DNA of 64,000 bases from JAPLSN01 sp964482955 (GTDB lineage: Bacteria; Spirochaetota; Spirochaetia; Treponematales; UBA12059): positions 75,859-139,858 of the forward strand of contig CAYZZW010000003.1 in the NCBI GenBank assembly GCA_964482955.1. Direction: 5' to 3'. The position numbers and the translations under genes were made by a program. This document shows positions 61,542-64,000 of this stretch, piece by piece. Below the pieces are notes generated by a model that was not told the origin of the DNA, made no database searches, and was given only the letters and a program-made list of their open reading frames with translations. How positions within the stretch are numbered: the stretch's first letter is position 1; each line of letters opens with the position of its first letter.

Positions 61542-63980
61542 ATGAGCGATACGACGACCCTGCGCGTCCGCGGCATGAGCTGCGCGGCGTGCGCCCGCGC
61601 CTCGGAACGCGCCGTCGGCAAGCTGCCGGGCGTGGAGGAGGCTTCCGTGAACTTCGCCACGGAGAAGCTCCTCGTGCGGTACGACGCGAACGCCGTCACG
61701 GTGGACGACATCAAGGCTGCCGTGTCGGCGGCCGGCTACGAAGCCGTGGACGACGCCGGCGTCCGCCAGGCGATCATACCCGTCGGCGGCATGACCTGCG
61801 CCTCGTGCTCGGCGGCCGTGGAACGCGCCCTCAGGAAGCTGGAGGGCGTGAAGGAAGCGTCCGTCAACCTGGCGACGGAGCGGGCGGCGGTGAGCTACGA
61901 CCCGGCAACGGTCCGCCTATCCGGCATCAAGGACGCGATCCGCAAAGCCGGCTACGAACCGCTCGCCATCGACGCGGCGACCGGCCCCGACGAACACCAG
62001 GCCGCGAAGGAGCGGGAGTCGCGCGTCCTCTGGATCAAGTTCGCGGTGTCGGCTCTGTTCTCGGTCCCGCTGTTCTACGTCGCCATGGGAGCCATGCTCG
62101 GGTGGCCCATCCCGGCCGCCATCGCGCCCATGGACTATCCGCTCCGCTACGCCCTCCTCGAGCTGGCCCTCGTCGTGCCGGTCCTGGCGGCCGGCTACCG
62201 GTTCTACGTCGTCGGCTTCAAGGCGATCCTCAGGCGGGCGCCGAACATGGATTCGCTCATCGCGATGGGCACGACGGCGGCCGTGTCCTACAGCGTCTGG
62301 TCGCTCGTCTCGATCGCGGCCGGGGACTTCCGGCTCGTCGAAAGCCTCTACTTCGAGACGGCCGGCGTGATCATCACCCTCATCCTGCTCGGGAAGTCGC
62401 TGGAGGCGGTCACCAAGGGACGCACCTCCGAGTCGATCAAGAAGCTCATGGGACTCAAGCCCGCGACCGCCACCGTCCTCCACGGCGGCGAGGAGGCGGA
62501 GCTTCCCGTGGACGAGGTGGAGGAGGGCGACGTGGTCCTCGTCCGTCCCGGCGGCCGGATCCCGGTGGACGGCGAGATCCTCACGGGCCGGACGGCGGTG
62601 GACGAATCCATGCTGACCGGCGAGAGCATGCCCGTGGACAAGGAGCCGGGCGACAAGGTCGTCGGCGCCACCATCAACAAGCACGGGGCCATCACGTTCC
62701 GGGCCACGGGAGTCGGCGCCGACACCGCGCTCGCGCGCATCGTGAAGCTCGTCGAGGACGCGCAGGGCTCCAAGGCGCCGATCGCCCGGATGGCAGACAT
62801 CGTCTCCGGGTACTTCGTGCCCGTCGTCTTCGGCATCGCCGTCGTGGCCGCCGGGGTCTGGTTCGCCCTCGGGCACGGCCCGTCCTTCGCGCTGACGGTG
62901 TTCGTCGCGGTGCTCACCATCGCCTGCCCCTGCGCCCTCGGCCTCGCCACGCCGACCGCCATCATGGTGGGCACCGGCAAGGGCGCGGAGCGCGGCATCC
63001 TCATCAAGTCCGGAGCGGCGCTCGAGACCGCCCACCGGGTCGGCGTCGTCGTCTTCGACAAGACCGGCACCATCACTAAGGGCGCGCCCGAGGTGACCGA
63101 CGTGCTGCCGGCACCGGGCTTCGACCGCGCCGGGCTTCTCGCCCTCGCGGCGGCCGCCGAGCGCGGTTCCGAGCATCCCCTCGGGCAGGCGATCGTCCGC
63201 GCCGCGGAGTCCGAGGGCGCCGCGCGTCTCGCGGCCGACGCGTTCGAGGCGTTCCCCGGCAACGGGATCGAAGCCCGCGTCGGCGGCCGGATGGTCCTCA
63301 TCGGGAACGCGCGGCACCTGGCCCAGGCGGGCGTCAGCCCGGACGGAGGCGCCTCGGACGCGCTCGCCGAACAGGGCAAGACGCCGATGCACGTCGCCGT
63401 CGACGGCGCGTACGCCGGCATGATCGCCGTGGCCGACGTCGTGAAGGAATCGAGCGCCCGCGCCATCGCCGCCCTGCACCAGGCGGGCGTCGAGGCGGCC
63501 ATGATCACGGGCGATTCGCGGAAGACCGCGTTGGCCATCGCCCGCCAGGTCGGCATCGACCGCGTGCTGGCCGAAGTGCCGCCGCGCGACAAGGCGGCGG
63601 AAGTCGCCCGCCTCCAGAAGGAGGGCATGACAGTCGCGATGGTGGGCGACGGGATCAACGACGCGCCGGTGCTGGCCCGCGCCGATATCGGCGTTGCGAT
63701 GGGCGGCCTCGGTTCGGACGCCGCCATAGAGGCGGCGGACGTCGTCATCATGACCGACGAGCCAGGGAAGCTTGCCACCGGCATCAAAATCTCGAAGAAG
63801 ACGCTGCGGATCGTCAAACAAAACATCGTTTTGGCCTTAGGGGTCAAGGGCGTGGTGCTGTTGCTGGGCGCGGCTGGTCTTGCCTCGATGTGGGCGGCCG
63901 TGTTTGCCGACGTCGGCGTAGCGGTGCTCGCGATCTTAAACGCCATCCGCATGCTACGCATAAAACGCTTCGCTTCCTAG
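61542..63980 (+). CDS. copA: copper-translocating P-type ATPase
   Basis: 812 residues. Two N-terminal HMA domains (GMSCAAC with Cys14/17, then GMTCASC). The transmembrane CPC motif is in IACPCALGLATPT. The phosphorylation site is FDKTGTITKG, the TGES actuator motif is in LTGESMPVDKEPGD, and the hinge is VGDGINDAPVLARADIG. The order and length fit CopA, which exports Cu(I). SD AAGGAGAG lies 8 bases before the ATG. Same transcript as the HMA-DsbD-cupredoxin gene. The stop falls 20 bases before the window edge. Confidence 0.96.
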   Translation: MSDTTTLRVRGMSCAACARASERAVGKLPGVEEASVNFATEKLLVRYDANAVTVDDIKAAVSAAGYEAVDDAGVRQAIIPVGGMTCASCSAAVERALRKLEGVKEASVNLATERAAVSYDPATVRLSGIKDAIRKAGYEPLAIDAATGPDEHQAAKERESRVLWIKFAVSALFSVPLFYVAMGAMLGWPIPAAIAPMDYPLRYALLELALVVPVLAAGYRFYVVGFKAILRRAPNMDSLIAMGTTAAVSYSVWSLVSIAAGDFRLVESLYFETAGVIITLILLGKSLEAVTKGRTSESIKKLMGLKPATATVLHGGEEAELPVDEVEEGDVVLVRPGGRIPVDGEILTGRTAVDESMLTGESMPVDKEPGDKVVGATINKHGAITFRATGVGADTALARIVKLVEDAQGSKAPIARMADIVSGYFVPVVFGIAVVAAGVWFALGHGPSFALTVFVAVLTIACPCALGLATPTAIMVGTGKGAERGILIKSGAALETAHRVGVVVFDKTGTITKGAPEVTDVLPAPGFDRAGLLALAAAAERGSEHPLGQAIVRAAESEGAARLAADAFEAFPGNGIEARVGGRMVLIGNARHLAQAGVSPDGGASDALAEQGKTPMHVAVDGAYAGMIAVADVVKESSARAIAALHQAGVEAAMITGDSRKTALAIARQVGIDRVLAEVPPRDKAAEVARLQKEGMTVAMVGDGINDAPVLARADIGVAMGGLGSDAAIEAADVVIMTDEPGKLATGIKISKKTLRIVKQNIVLALGVKGVVLLLGAAGLASMWAAVFADVGVAVLAILNAIRMLRIKRFAS

Positions 63981-64000
63981 GGGGCCCCTAGTCGCTTCGC

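Noticed and set aside
63977..63991. Palindrome CTAGGGGGCCCCTAG at the end of copA
   Set aside because: Too close to the window edge to interpret and has no T-run; it overlaps the stop codon.

Overview
This 64 kb window comes from a high-GC bacterium, most likely a spirochaete. The main clue is PurE (13200-13700): it carries the class II (CO2-using) AIR carboxylase motifs known from Treponema denticola PurE, and no purK is present. A cytoplasmic chemotaxis-type protein with an embedded solute-binding domain and the RDD/MoxR/DUF58 cluster fit but do not prove this. No rRNA, tRNA, CRISPR, transposase, integrase or reverse transcriptase was seen.

Layout. (1) 1-5938, + strand: the end of a cell-envelope-type operon, RDD-SpoIIM fusion, DUF4129-like, DUF4350-like, MoxR ATPase, DUF58. 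(2) 5939-7044: a lower-GC pocket with a NUDIX hydrolase, a truncated HAD phosphatase remnant and a pyrimidine-rich spacer. (3) 7045-21048, + strand: nearly complete de novo purine synthesis, purB, purL, purQ, purC, purE, purF, a purD-purM fusion, purN, purH, guaB, mostly with overlapping stop/start codons. (4) 21114-30394: signalling and transport, with a diguanylate cyclase, a dicarboxylate/amino-acid symporter, a NarL-type two-component system, and divergently an MCP-like/SBP_bac_5/MCP-like protein. (5) 30442-34393, - strand: an arsenic operon, arsR, ArsP-like permease, ferredoxin, thioredoxin-like protein, ACR3 pump, rhodanese-ArsC fusion; then nrfA and a DMT transporter with a His-rich tail. 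(6) 36904-55135: two divergent operons of large exported proteins. The - strand set encodes a repeat protein, a formylglycine-generating-enzyme (FGE)-like lipoprotein and a 1404-residue TPR-CHAT protein. The + strand set encodes two giant LRR paralogues, one with an FGE-like domain, and a RelA/SpoT-type HD protein. This is the best candidate for an undescribed system. (7) 55180-59820: accessory enzymes, a small membrane histidine-kinase-like protein and an alkaline phosphatase. (8) 60110-63980: copper handling, an HMA-DsbD-cupredoxin fusion and a CopA P-type ATPase.

A recurring theme is the promoter form TTGnnn-17-TAnnnT, several times placed so that transcription should start at the A of the ATG. 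This points to leaderless mRNAs for purB, the diguanylate cyclase and the MCP-SBP protein. Several purine enzymes look eukaryote-like in sequence or fusion pattern.
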